NCBI RefSeq assembly: GCF_037154075.1
Contig: NZ_JBANRJ010000001.1
Coordinates: 3,095,501 to 3,159,500, forward strand
DNA length: 64,000 bases
Source: Sphingobium aromaticiconvertens
Lineage (GTDB): Bacteria; Pseudomonadota; Alphaproteobacteria; Sphingomonadales; Sphingomonadaceae
Direction: 5' to 3'
The notes beneath the pieces are model-generated. The model did not search any database. It had not been told where the DNA came from and was given only the letters and a program-made list of their open reading frames with translations. Of this stretch, positions 29,725 through 37,858 are shown piece by piece. A program made the translations under genes and the position numbers. Positions within the stretch are counted from its first letter, which is position 1. The number at the start of each line of letters is the position of its first letter.

Positions 29725-31324
29725 CATCGCCTCTACCGCCGGGGACGTGGCCGACGGGCTGGCCTTTGCCCAAGGCCCGGTGCTGGACGAAAGCGGCTTC
29801 ATCCTGCCGTCGGAATATCCCAACAGCTTCGCTGCCCCCACGCCAGACAAGACCGCGATTGTCTTTGGCGCGCGCAGTTGGACCTATGCGCAACTCGACC
29901 GGGGCTGCAACGCGGCGGTGACGCTGCTGGCCGACTATGGCGTCCGCGCAGGCGGGCGCTTTGCCTATATCGGCAAGAATAACGACCTGTTCTTCCTCAT
30001 GCTGATCGGCGCGATGCGGGCGGGCGCGGTCATGGTGCCGATCAATTGGCGCAACACCCCACCGGAAACCCGCTATGTGCTGGAGGATAGCGCGGTCACG
30101 CTGGTGATCTCCGATCAGGAATTCGTGCCGCTGGTAAGGGAGGCCGACCGATCCGCCCTGCCCTTGCTGGTCGTGGATGATGACGGGCCGGAGGGACTGC
30201 GCGCCCGGATATTGGCAGCCCCCCCCGCGCCGCGCCTGCCCCTCGATCCGCATGCACCCTGTCTGCAACTCTATACCAGCGGTACCACCGGCCGCCCCAA
30301 GGGCGTGGTGACATCGCAATATGCATTCGGCATTCACCGCCACATCGAAAACAGGTCGGGCTATTTTTCCGATTGGGGCGATGACGAGGTTCTTCTTTCC
30401 CCCCTGCCCTCCTTCCATATCGGCGGCATGTCGTGGGTCTGCACGGCATTGGTGCGTGGCGCGACGGCGCATGTCATCGCCGACACCAGCTCCGCGACGA
30501 TCCTCGACAATTGCCTGGCTCATGGCATCACCCGCACCTTCATCGTGCCGACGCTGGTTCGCGGACTGATCGGTGAGATGGATGCGCGCGGCGTGCGCGT
30601 GCCGACCCTGCGCGGCATCCATTATGGCGCGGCGTCGATGGACCCGGCCCTGCTGGAGCGATCGGTCGACCGGATCGGTTGCCGTTTCCTGCAATATTAT
30701 GGGATGACCGAGATTACGGGCACCATGTCCATCCTTGGCCCCGATCAACATGACGCCAGCAATCCGACCCGGTTGCGCTCTGTCGGTCGACCCCTGCCCG
30801 GCTTCAGCATCGCCGTCCGGGGGCCGGATGCGGCATTACTCCCCATCGACACGCCTGGCGAGATATGGGTCAATGGACCAAGCCTGTTGACCGAATATTG
30901 GAACAAACCCGAAGCAACGGCCGAAGCCCTGATCGACGGCTGGTACAGGTCGGGCGATGGCGGTCGATTGGACAAGGACGGCTTTCTGTTCCTGACCGAC
31001 CGGATCAAGGACATGATCGTATCGGGTGGTGAGAATGTCTATCCGGCCGAGGTCGAGGCGGTGCTGCGCGACCATCCCGCCATTCTCGATTGCGCCGTCT
31101 TCGGCCTGCCCCATCCCAAATGGGGCGAGGGCGTCACTGCCGCGCTGGAATTGCGCCCCGGCCATGCGGTCGAGGCAGAGGAGGTCATCGCCTTCGCGCG
31201 CCTGTCGCTCGCAGCGTACAAGATTCCCCGGCGGATAGAGGTCGGCGTGCCCCTGCCCCGCACCGCATCGGGCAAGGTGCAACGCGCCATGATCCGCAAA
31301 TATTTCATCGAACGGGCGGGATAG
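29711..31324 (+). CDS. Acyl-CoA synthetase (AMP-forming, class I adenylate-forming)
   Basis: Protein of 537 residues. The AMP/ATP loop reads LYTSGTTGRPKGVV, A5 is YYGMTEITG, A7 is YRSGDGGRLDKDGF, and A10 contains the catalytic lysine in PRTASGKVQR. The length fits medium-chain or aromatic acid CoA ligases. It overlaps BKACE by 14 bp and is followed by a large palindrome. In context it activates a carboxylic acid to its CoA ester for the hydratases, crotonases and acyl-CoA dehydrogenase of the cluster. Confidence 0.92.
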   Translation: MSPSDIASTAGDVADGLAFAQGPVLDESGFILPSEYPNSFAAPTPDKTAIVFGARSWTYAQLDRGCNAAVTLLADYGVRAGGRFAYIGKNNDLFFLMLIGAMRAGAVMVPINWRNTPPETRYVLEDSAVTLVISDQEFVPLVREADRSALPLLVVDDDGPEGLRARILAAPPAPRLPLDPHAPCLQLYTSGTTGRPKGVVTSQYAFGIHRHIENRSGYFSDWGDDEVLLSPLPSFHIGGMSWVCTALVRGATAHVIADTSSATILDNCLAHGITRTFIVPTLVRGLIGEMDARGVRVPTLRGIHYGAASMDPALLERSVDRIGCRFLQYYGMTEITGTMSILGPDQHDASNPTRLRSVGRPLPGFSIAVRGPDAALLPIDTPGEIWVNGPSLLTEYWNKPEATAEALIDGWYRSGDGGRLDKDGFLFLTDRIKDMIVSGGENVYPAEVEAVLRDHPAILDCAVFGLPHPKWGEGVTAALELRPGHAVEAEEVIAFARLSLAAYKIPRRIEVGVPLPRTASGKVQRAMIRKYFIERAG

Positions 31325-31341
31325 GCACCGCACCGGGATGA

Positions 31342-31385
31342 GCGATTTCTAGTCAGATGAACTCATCTGATGATAAAGAAATCGC
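31342..31385. terminator. Compound palindrome between convergent genes
   Basis: An outer stem GCGATTTCT/AGAAATCGC (31342-31350, 31377-31385) encloses an inner perfect hairpin TCAGATGA-AC-TCATCTGA (31353-31370). It lies between the ends of the ligase (+) and phosphatase (-) genes and is probably a bidirectional terminator. Confidence 0.55.
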
Positions 31386-31399
31386 GGCAAACAAAGAAT

Positions 31400-32182
31400 C
31401 TAGGCGAGCAAGCGCTCCCGAATAGCGCCGATCGCAACATCATCCAGTCCCAGTTCATCGCGGATGAAGCCTTCGCCTGAGCCATGGCGTGCTTCGACCG
31501 TCTCGAACATTGCCGCCAGATAGGCGGGATCAGCGCGCATCATCGGCTCCCAGATCCGCTGGTCTATCCCCGCCAGCTTGGTGCCGAACGGGTCCTTCGC
31601 CACCAGCTCGCACCCGCGCGCGAAGAAGCGATCGGTGATGGCGTAATCCTCCAGCACCAAATTGCGTGCCACACCCAACAGGTCCAGCAGCAGCGCGGCG
31701 GCAATTCCGGTACGGTCCTTACCCGCCGCACAATGGAAGACCAGCGGCAGGGGGCCATCGGCGATCCGCCGGAACAGCTCGCGATAGGAAGGTACCTGTT
31801 CATAGGCTAAGTCGCGATAGGCCTCGATTATCATCGCGCGCGACGTTTCCGGTGTCGCCTCTGGGAGACGCATCGCTTCCGTCAAGTCGCCCGCGCTCAT
31901 TGGATGATCACGCGTCCATATCTCGTAGCGAGCAGCTTCCGGCAGGCGCGATGGCCGACGCTCGCGCTCACGAGTCGAGCGGAAATCGCAAATGACCTGA
32001 AGGCCCAGCGCATCCATTATGGCATGGTCGCGATCGGACAGTTCCGACAACGTGCCCGACCGATAGACAAGGCCGCGCACCACCATTCGCCCGTCAGCGA
32101 CTGGATAGCCGCCAATATCACGGAAATTATGGCCGCCCTCCAGCGGAATGATCCGGTCGAATAACTGCGCCGCGTTTGTCAT
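31400..32182 (-). CDS. Tyrosine-protein phosphatase-like protein (PtpB/LipA type)
   Basis: Protein of 260 residues. The P-loop H150-C151-A-A-G-K-D-R157-T-G is the C(x)5R signature of cysteine phosphatases. The N-terminal G-G-H-N-F-R-D-I-G-G and the Y-R-S-G-T-L-S-E-L motif belong to the Y_phosphatase3 group. These act on phosphotyrosine, phosphoinositides or small phosphorylated metabolites. In a cluster with three APH-type kinases it might remove phosphate from a metabolite, but this is only suggested by the context. Confidence 0.88.
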   Translation of the reverse strand: MTNAAQLFDRIIPLEGGHNFRDIGGYPVADGRMVVRGLVYRSGTLSELSDRDHAIMDALGLQVICDFRSTRERERRPSRLPEAARYEIWTRDHPMSAGDLTEAMRLPEATPETSRAMIIEAYRDLAYEQVPSYRELFRRIADGPLPLVFHCAAGKDRTGIAAALLLDLLGVARNLVLEDYAITDRFFARGCELVAKDPFGTKLAGIDQRIWEPMMRADPAYLAAMFETVEARHGSGEGFIRDELGLDDVAIGAIRERLLA

Positions 32183-32221
32183 ATCCGATGTGGTTCCGTC
32201 GTTCTTGCGTTGCCGCCCACC

Positions 32222-32863
32222 TTAACGCGCGGACGATCCGACCCGTGCCAGCAATTCGCGCGTGAAGGGCGCAACGCGCACCATCGCTTCATCCGACAAG
32301 CCGTAGCGCGGCAATGGAAAGCCCGCAAAGCGTTTTCGTCCGCCATCGGTGCGATAAAGATAGGTGATGGTCTGGATCAGACTGCCAATCTGGCCACCGG
32401 GATGCATGAATGGCTCGCCACCGATGAAGCGCCCGCCCGCCGCCTCACCAAGCCGCTGCACGATGCCCAGATTCTTTTCCCAGAGGCGGCGGCACACGAT
32501 GTACGCGCCAAAGGGCGTGTCGGAGAGCACCGCCCTCGCCTCCGCGCTTTGCAGGAAGGAGCGAACCGGCACCGACGGATGATCGCCCCAGGTGTTGCTG
32601 AACAGCAGCACCGCATCATAGCGCTGGACGATCGCATCGGGCGGATCATAGGCGAGCGGCACGATCATGCCCTTCTGCGCGCCCTGCGTCCATTTTTTGG
32701 ACACCGCGATGTTCATCGGCCGGGCCAGCGCGTCGGCCGGATCGCTCATGGACATGCGGCACAACGCCACGTCCCACCCTTCAACTCGCGCCGCATCGGC
32801 GGCAAGGATGGCGGCTTTTTCTGCCTGTCCGGTCATGGAATAATAAAGGATCAGGCAACGCAT
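32222..32863 (-). CDS. Flavodoxin-fold protein (NAD(P)H quinone/FMN reductase-like)
   Basis: Protein of 213 residues. The ATG at 32863 has AAAGGA 9 nt upstream. The N-terminus M-R-C-L-I-L-Y-Y-S-M-T-G-Q-A-E is a flavodoxin FMN phosphate loop (S-x-T-G-x-x), and VLLFSNTWGDHPSVPVRSFL resembles the second flavin-contacting loop. It follows the MaoC hydratase gene directly. It could supply electrons to an oxygenase or reduce a quinone-like intermediate, with the exact role unknown. Confidence 0.75.
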   Translation of the reverse strand: MRCLILYYSMTGQAEKAAILAADAARVEGWDVALCRMSMSDPADALARPMNIAVSKKWTQGAQKGMIVPLAYDPPDAIVQRYDAVLLFSNTWGDHPSVPVRSFLQSAEARAVLSDTPFGAYIVCRRLWEKNLGIVQRLGEAAGGRFIGGEPFMHPGGQIGSLIQTITYLYRTDGGRKRFAGFPLPRYGLSDEAMVRVAPFTRELLARVGSSAR

Positions 32864-32877
32864 GACGGGCATTCCTT

Positions 32878-33732
32878 TCAGGCGACGGCGGCCAAGCAAC
32901 GGTCCAGCACCACAGCGTCCCGTTCCACGGCGACAGCGCGAAAACGCAGCTTGCCGCCGCCTTCCTCGAAAAATTCGAAGCGGATGGTTTCGCCGGGCAT
33001 CACCGGCTTGCTGAAGCGCACGAACATGGATTTGAACCGTGCCACGTCATTGTCGCAATAGCTGGCAAGGATCGCGCGATTGGCCAGGCCATTGGTACAC
33101 AGGCCATGCAGGATCGGCTGGTCGAACCCTGCCTTGCGCGCAATCGCCGGATCGGCATGGAGCGGGTTCCAGTCGCCGCTGAGACGATAGATCAGCGCCT
33201 GGCGCGGCAAGGTCGCGATCTCGACGACCTTGTCCGGCCTGCGATCGGGCACAGGCTCGGCGGGCGCCATGCGGTCGCCAAAACCACCCTTGCCGCCATT
33301 GCCGCGGAGAAACAGGGTCGATCGCACGGTCGCCAGATGATCGCCGTTGGCGATGTCGTACAGAAGCTTTTCCTGATGCAGCAATGCGCCGCGCCCTTCG
33401 CCCTTGTCCTCCAGTCCCGCGACTCGATATTCGCCCCTGATCGTCCCCGTCGCGGGCAACGGTTTGTGCATGACCAGGTCCTGCTCGGCATGCAGGATCT
33501 TGACCCAGTCCATGCCGAATTGCGGATCCTGCGCCCAGAATCCGGGGTGGCAGAGAATATTCGCATAGGATGGCAGGCAGCGCAGATCCTTTTCATAGAC
33601 GAAGGGCAATTCGCCTTCATCCAGCGGGTCCGCGCCATAGCCCAGACCCAGCGCGAACAGGATCGTGTCCCGCTTGTCATAGGACTGGACGATCGGCTCG
33701 ATCGCCATCGTCCTGATTTTTTCAATGTCCAT
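32878..33732 (-). CDS. MaoC-like (R)-enoyl-CoA hydratase
   Basis: Protein of 284 residues made of two hot-dog halves. The second half carries the hydratase-2 motif Y-R-L-S-G-D-W-N-P-L-H-A-D with the catalytic Asp and His, followed by G-F-D-Q-P-I-L-H-G-L-C. The layout matches the double hot-dog 2-enoyl-CoA hydratases of peroxisomal type and steroid-degradation clusters. It begins 209 bp from the divergent Rieske gene, with three copies of the TATGCTAGCATA-like motif between. Confidence 0.9.
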   Translation of the reverse strand: MDIEKIRTMAIEPIVQSYDKRDTILFALGLGYGADPLDEGELPFVYEKDLRCLPSYANILCHPGFWAQDPQFGMDWVKILHAEQDLVMHKPLPATGTIRGEYRVAGLEDKGEGRGALLHQEKLLYDIANGDHLATVRSTLFLRGNGGKGGFGDRMAPAEPVPDRRPDKVVEIATLPRQALIYRLSGDWNPLHADPAIARKAGFDQPILHGLCTNGLANRAILASYCDNDVARFKSMFVRFSKPVMPGETIRFEFFEEGGGKLRFRAVAVERDAVVLDRCLAAVA

Positions 33733-33790
33733 GAAGCCGCCATCCCCTCCGGCACATGCGCGCCATTATCATTGGTTCGTAATAGAACTA

Positions 33791-33844
33791 TATGCTAGCA
33801 ATCTTAAATCCGGAATGCTAGCCCAGAAATACTATGCTAGCATA
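33791..33844. promoter_or_regulatory. Three copies of the TATGCTAGCATA motif
   Basis: 33791-33802 (10 of 12 matches), 33814-33825 (9 of 12) and 33833-33844 (12 of 12, a perfect palindrome) lie between the divergent MaoC and Rieske genes. This is the densest group of the motif in the window and its best copy. Confidence 0.6.
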
Positions 33845-33940
33845 CTAGATTGACAGCATCGTATGGAAGCGTATGATTGAAGGAAAGAGGAGGACAGCCA
33901 TGCTGGCATGCCCATCCCGTCAATCCGAGGAGAAGGAAAT

Positions 33941-35347
33941 ATGGGTAGCCAGACCAAGATCGCGCCCGATTATCGGACAAGCCCCGCCCCGCTTTTCCAG
34001 CAGGTGATCGCCGATGACCCGATCCAGGCGCCTGCCGTGCTGCGCGAATATTCGGAGGTCGACGTCCCCGTCACCCGCGTATCGCGCGATCAATATCGCA
34101 GCCCCGCCTTCGCCGCGCTGGAGGAGGAGCGGCTATGGCCGCGCATCTGGCAATTCGCCTGCCGTGAGGAGCAGATCCCCGAAGTGGGCGATTGCGTCGT
34201 CTATGACAGCCCCGGCGCATCCTTCATCATCGTGCGCAGCGCACCGGACGACATCCGCGCTTATTATAATAGCTGCCTGCATCGCGGCATGAAATTGTGC
34301 GCCGAGGATACCAGCGTTGCCAAGCTGTCCTGCCCTTTCCACGGCTTCGCCTGGAACCTCGACGGCACTTTGGCGCATGTCCCCTCACGCTGGGATTTTC
34401 CGGGCCTGAAGGATGAGAATATGACCTTGCCGCAAGCGCAGGTCGAATGTTGGGACGGGTTCGTCTTCATCAACCGCGATGCCGACGCCCCGCCGCTGGC
34501 TGAGTATATGGGTCATATTCCCGATCATTTCGCCGACTGGTCCTTTGCCGACAAATATCTGGCGACCGTGATCCGCAAGACGATCGACGCCAACTGGAAG
34601 ACCTGCATCGAGGCGTTTCTGGAATCCTTTCATCTGGCGGGCATCCACGCGCAGGCGCTGCCCTTTGGCGGCGACGCCAGCACCCAATATGATGTCTGGG
34701 CCGACGACCCGCATGTCAGCCGCTTCATGGAACCCACCGGCATCATGAGCGATCAACTGCCCAACGCCCTGTCGGAGCAGGAAATCCTGAACTCCGCTCT
34801 CTCGGTCGTGTTCGCGGGCGCCGCGCCGCCGACATTGGAAGACGGCATGAAGGCGCGTCATTTCATGGCAGCCGGCATGCGCGCGGCCATGAGCGAAGCC
34901 CATGGCGTCGACTATTCCGCCATGTCGGACGCCGAAGCGGGCGACGCGGTGCAATATTCGCTGTTTCCGAACATCGTGATCTTCCGTTCGCTCGGCTATC
35001 CCTATGTCTATCGTTTCTTGCCAGTGCGCGGCGATCCCAATCGCGCGACGTTCGAGTTCATGATCTTCAAACCAAAACCGGCAGACCCCAACTATCTGCC
35101 AGAGGTCGAGCGGGTCGAACTGGGCGATGCGGACACCTTTGCGGGTGCTGGCGTGTTGCCGCCCTGGCATGGTGAAATTTACGATCAGGACGTGAACGGC
35201 CTGCGCCAGTGTCAGGCGGGCATGCGCGATGGCGGCGATGCGGATATCATCTATTCGGCCTATCAGGAGGTCCGCATCCGCCACCTGCACCAGACGCTTG
35301 CGCGCTATGTGAGCGACAATCCTGCCGATGCCCCCGGCCGCCACTGA
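33941..35347 (+). CDS. Rieske non-heme iron oxygenase, alpha subunit (copy 1)
   Basis: Protein of 468 residues from the ATG at 33941 with AGGAGAAGG upstream. Rieske ligands are C112-L-H114-R-G and C131-P-F-H134-G-F. The catalytic iron segment reads A-F-L-E-S-F-H231-L-A-G-I-H236. It is clearly paralogous to the frameshifted gene at 56388-57780. No beta subunit or reductase gene accompanies it, so it probably belongs to the alpha-only (homotrimeric) oxygenases. The first genes after it encode an ABM-like protein and a zinc-less MDR oxidoreductase. Confidence 0.92.
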   Translation: MGSQTKIAPDYRTSPAPLFQQVIADDPIQAPAVLREYSEVDVPVTRVSRDQYRSPAFAALEEERLWPRIWQFACREEQIPEVGDCVVYDSPGASFIIVRSAPDDIRAYYNSCLHRGMKLCAEDTSVAKLSCPFHGFAWNLDGTLAHVPSRWDFPGLKDENMTLPQAQVECWDGFVFINRDADAPPLAEYMGHIPDHFADWSFADKYLATVIRKTIDANWKTCIEAFLESFHLAGIHAQALPFGGDASTQYDVWADDPHVSRFMEPTGIMSDQLPNALSEQEILNSALSVVFAGAAPPTLEDGMKARHFMAAGMRAAMSEAHGVDYSAMSDAEAGDAVQYSLFPNIVIFRSLGYPYVYRFLPVRGDPNRATFEFMIFKPKPADPNYLPEVERVELGDADTFAGAGVLPPWHGEIYDQDVNGLRQCQAGMRDGGDADIIYSAYQEVRIRHLHQTLARYVSDNPADAPGRH

Positions 35348-35367
35348 TCCGAGGAGGAAGGCCCATC

Positions 35368-35766
35368 ATGGAAAGCCGCATTCACACCGCCCCCAATCTG
35401 TTCATCTCCCGCTGGACGATCGCGCCGGACAAGCGCGAGGCGTTCCTAGCCATCTGGGACGGACTGTGGCGCACCCATGCCGGGGCGATCGAGGTCATGA
35501 CCCATTTCGTCTATTATGGCTGGGCGCGTGATCCCAACCAGTTGGTGGTGCTGGAATCCTATCGCGACGAGGCGGTCGTCACCGAACTACGCAAGGATGA
35601 GGGCTTCAAGCAGGCGGTGCGCGCCATGCTCGATTGTTGCAGCGCGCCGATGACGATGGAGTTGCTGAACGGGCTGGAGGGCGATCGTTCGATCTTCGAT
35701 CTTTACCCGGCCGGGCCTTCGACAGTGCACCCGCAGGACGCCAGCCAGCCCACCCTCTTCCTCTAA
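35368..35766 (+). CDS. Small protein resembling antibiotic-biosynthesis-monooxygenase (ABM) fold
   Basis: Protein of 132 residues from the ATG at 35368, with GAGGAGGAAG upstream. Longer in-frame codons to 35209 lie inside the Rieske gene. The beta-alpha pattern (FISRWTIAPDKREAFLAIW, VYYGWARDPNQLVVLESY) is that of dimeric alpha/beta-barrel ABM or quinol-monooxygenase-like proteins. It sits 20 bp after the oxygenase stop and is probably co-translated. No catalytic residues are obvious. Confidence 0.7.
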   Translation: MESRIHTAPNLFISRWTIAPDKREAFLAIWDGLWRTHAGAIEVMTHFVYYGWARDPNQLVVLESYRDEAVVTELRKDEGFKQAVRAMLDCCSAPMTMELLNGLEGDRSIFDLYPAGPSTVHPQDASQPTLFL

Positions 35767-35777
35767 GAAACGACCCG

Positions 35778-36806
35778 ATGACCAGCCTGTTTCCCCCTTT
35801 CAAGACCAGCAACCGCAATCGCCAGATGGTATTGGCGCACCGTCCCGTGGGCAGTCCGCAGGCCAGCGACTTCGCCTTGCGCGAAACGCCGGTCGCCACG
35901 CCACAGGATGGACAGTTTCTGGTCCGCAACCTTTATCTGTCCGCCGATCCGGTGCAGCGTGGATGGGCCTCAAACCCCGCGCTGACGCCGATAGACGCGC
36001 CGATGCGCGCGCTCGCGGTCGGGGTCGTGGCCGATAGCCGGGAACCGACCATCAAGGCGGGCGACGTGGTCTATGGCTTCCTGGGCTGGCAGGATTATGC
36101 GCTGGCGACCCGCGCGGATCTGCTTTCCCATATCCCCGAACCGCGCGCGCCGCTCTCTACCTATGCCGGTGTGCTGGGCATGCCTGGCGTGACCGCCTGG
36201 CTGGCGCTGAACGACATCGCCCCGCCCTCGGAAGGCAAGGCGGTCCTGGTCTCCACCGCCGCCGGCACGGTCGGCAGCGTGGTCGGCCAGATTGCGCGGC
36301 AAGCAGGCGCCCATGTCGTGGGGCTGACCGGCAGCGAGGAGAAGGTTGCGCGTTGCGTCGATCGCTTTGGCTATCATGCCGCCTATAACTACAAAAGCGG
36401 GGATCTGGCGATGACTCTGGCGCAGGCGCGCCCGGAAGGGTTCGACATTTATTTCGACAACACAGGCGGCCCGATCCTCGACACAGCGATCCGCAACATG
36501 GCCCGCTTCGGCCGGATCATCCAATGCGGCACGGCCGCGACGCCGAGTTGGTCCCCGCCACCCACCGGCCTGCGCAACGAGCGCGAGATATTGATGCGCG
36601 CGCTGACATGGACCGGCTTCGTGATTTTCGATCATGTCGACCGCTTTGGCGAAGCGATCGACCAACTGACCGACATGCTGCTCGCCGGTCAACTCAACCA
36701 TGACGAGGTGGTGGAGTCAGGCATGGACCAGGTCACTGCTGCGCTGGAAGCACTGTTTTCAGGCACCAATGCGGGGAAAACGCTGATCTATATCGGGGAG
36801 GATTAG
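35778..36806 (+). CDS. Zinc-independent medium-chain NADP-dependent oxidoreductase (LTB4DH/CurA-like)
   Basis: Protein of 342 residues from the ATG at 35778; longer in-frame codons overlap the previous gene. N-terminal R-P-V-G-S-P and L-S-A-D-P-V-Q-R-G-W are signatures of prostaglandin reductase/CurA-type double-bond reductases. The nucleotide loop reads A-A-G-T-V-G-S-V-V-G-Q-I. No zinc-ligand Cys cluster is seen. It likely reduces an alpha,beta-unsaturated ketone. It is third in the Rieske-led operon. Confidence 0.88.
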   Translation: MTSLFPPFKTSNRNRQMVLAHRPVGSPQASDFALRETPVATPQDGQFLVRNLYLSADPVQRGWASNPALTPIDAPMRALAVGVVADSREPTIKAGDVVYGFLGWQDYALATRADLLSHIPEPRAPLSTYAGVLGMPGVTAWLALNDIAPPSEGKAVLVSTAAGTVGSVVGQIARQAGAHVVGLTGSEEKVARCVDRFGYHAAYNYKSGDLAMTLAQARPEGFDIYFDNTGGPILDTAIRNMARFGRIIQCGTAATPSWSPPPTGLRNEREILMRALTWTGFVIFDHVDRFGEAIDQLTDMLLAGQLNHDEVVESGMDQVTAALEALFSGTNAGKTLIYIGED

Positions 36807-36831
36807 GGCCGATCGATATTGGACGACAGGA

Positions 36832-37134
36832 TCACTCCTTCCGCCACACGCCGATCGCCGGGCGAATCGGCTGCACCGTCAGATCATCCTCGAAAATGCC
36901 TTCCAGCGTGAACGGGTCAGCCGCGACCAATGCGCGGGCAGCGGCTTCGTCCGCCGCTTCGATCAGGAAGCTGCTGCCGATCGGCGTTGCATCGGGTCCA
37001 TCGCCACTCAACATCGCGCCCGCGACTTTGAGCGCATCGCCCTGCCCGACCCAATAGTCGATGTGCCGCTGGCGATGCTCCAGCCGCTTTTCCAGCAGGC
37101 CCGGACGGTCCGCCGCCAATATGATGAAGAACAT
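36832..37134 (-). CDS. YCII-related protein
   Basis: Protein of 100 residues. The M-F-F-I-I-L-A-A-D-R-P-G start, R-L-E-H-R-Q-R-H-I-D-Y and the closing D-P-F-T-L-E-G-I-F-E-D match the YciI/YCII alpha-beta fold (ferredoxin-like dimer, His-Asp pair). The biochemical role is unknown, though some relatives act as hydrolases or dehalogenase-like enzymes. It lies between the convergent MDR gene and the co-directional MarR gene. Confidence 0.8.
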   Translation of the reverse strand: MFFIILAADRPGLLEKRLEHRQRHIDYWVGQGDALKVAGAMLSGDGPDATPIGSSFLIEAADEAAARALVAADPFTLEGIFEDDLTVQPIRPAIGVWRKE

Positions 37135-37182
37135 GCATCCAACCCCTGTCAGTCGTTCGTTTCCAGCGCGAAGAGGTCAGCC

Positions 37183-37737
37183 TTATTTGGCGCCGACTTC
37201 GTCCAGTTGCCCGGCATTTTCTTCCAGTGCAGCACCGCCGCCCTGTTCGATCAGCACCTGCTTCAGATTGCCCTTAACAAGCGCCAGCACCTTTTCACAA
37301 ATGGCGATTTCTTCTTCGGTCGCCCCTGCCAGCACGCGCTGGTTCATCTGCGACGCCACCTCGACCATCAGGCCGATAAGGCTGAAACCCTGTTCGGTGA
37401 TGAACACCCGCTTGGCCCGACGATCGGTCGCATCGGCGCGACGCTCGACATGGCCCGATTCCTCCAGCCGGTCCACCAGACCGCCAACCGTGACCTTGCC
37501 CACTTCCATCAGCCGGGCGAGATCGACCTGCATCATGCCGTCATTGCCGCCGCGCGACAATGTGGTCAGCACCGACCATTGTGAGCGCGTGATGTCATAA
37601 GGCCGCATCATCTGATCCATGACCGTGCGCCGGATGCGCGACACGTCGTGGACGAGATAGCCGAAAGTGAATTGCTGGGCTGACGGCCTGTTCTTGGGTT
37701 TCTCGGTCTTGCTGGGAGTCTGTTTTTTGCTCTTCAT
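37183..37737 (-). CDS. MarR family transcriptional regulator
   Basis: Protein of 184 residues. A Lys-rich N-terminal tail (about 1-20) precedes a winged-helix core with ITRSQWSVLTTLSRGG, MMQVDLARLMEVGKVTVGGLVDRLEESG and the wing ERRADATDRRAKRVFIT. It is the only regulator seen between 26.8 kb and the right edge, so it is the prime candidate to bind the palindromes found in promoters across this block. Two inverted repeats lie in its own upstream region (37824-37858). The ligand is unknown. Confidence 0.9.
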   Translation of the reverse strand: MKSKKQTPSKTEKPKNRPSAQQFTFGYLVHDVSRIRRTVMDQMMRPYDITRSQWSVLTTLSRGGNDGMMQVDLARLMEVGKVTVGGLVDRLEESGHVERRADATDRRAKRVFITEQGFSLIGLMVEVASQMNQRVLAGATEEEIAICEKVLALVKGNLKQVLIEQGGGAALEENAGQLDEVGAK

Positions 37738-37823
37738 TCTCGTTCATCTTCATAGTGATGCGCAAAACCGCGCCTGTGCATCATGGCGTAATAGGCGCAA
37801 TGATGCAGCAAAAATCGTCAAGC

Positions 37824-37858
37824 GCATACGATATGCCTCTATATCATTCACATGATAT
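37824..37858. promoter_or_regulatory. Two inverted repeats upstream of the MarR gene
   Basis: GCATA-N3-TATGC (37824-37836) and ATATCA-N6-TGATAT (37841-37858), both with perfect arms, lie about 90-120 bp upstream of the MarR start, the second touching the epoxide hydrolase stop codon. GCATA/TATGC arms recall the GCATA half of the TATGCTAGCATA motif. They may be autoregulatory sites. Confidence 0.4.

Noticed and set aside
29519..30751. Open frame of 410 codons opposite the acyl-CoA ligase gene
   Set aside because: It has no recognisable domain, lies fully antisense to a gene with complete adenylate-forming motifs, and shows His/Arg-rich shadow composition.
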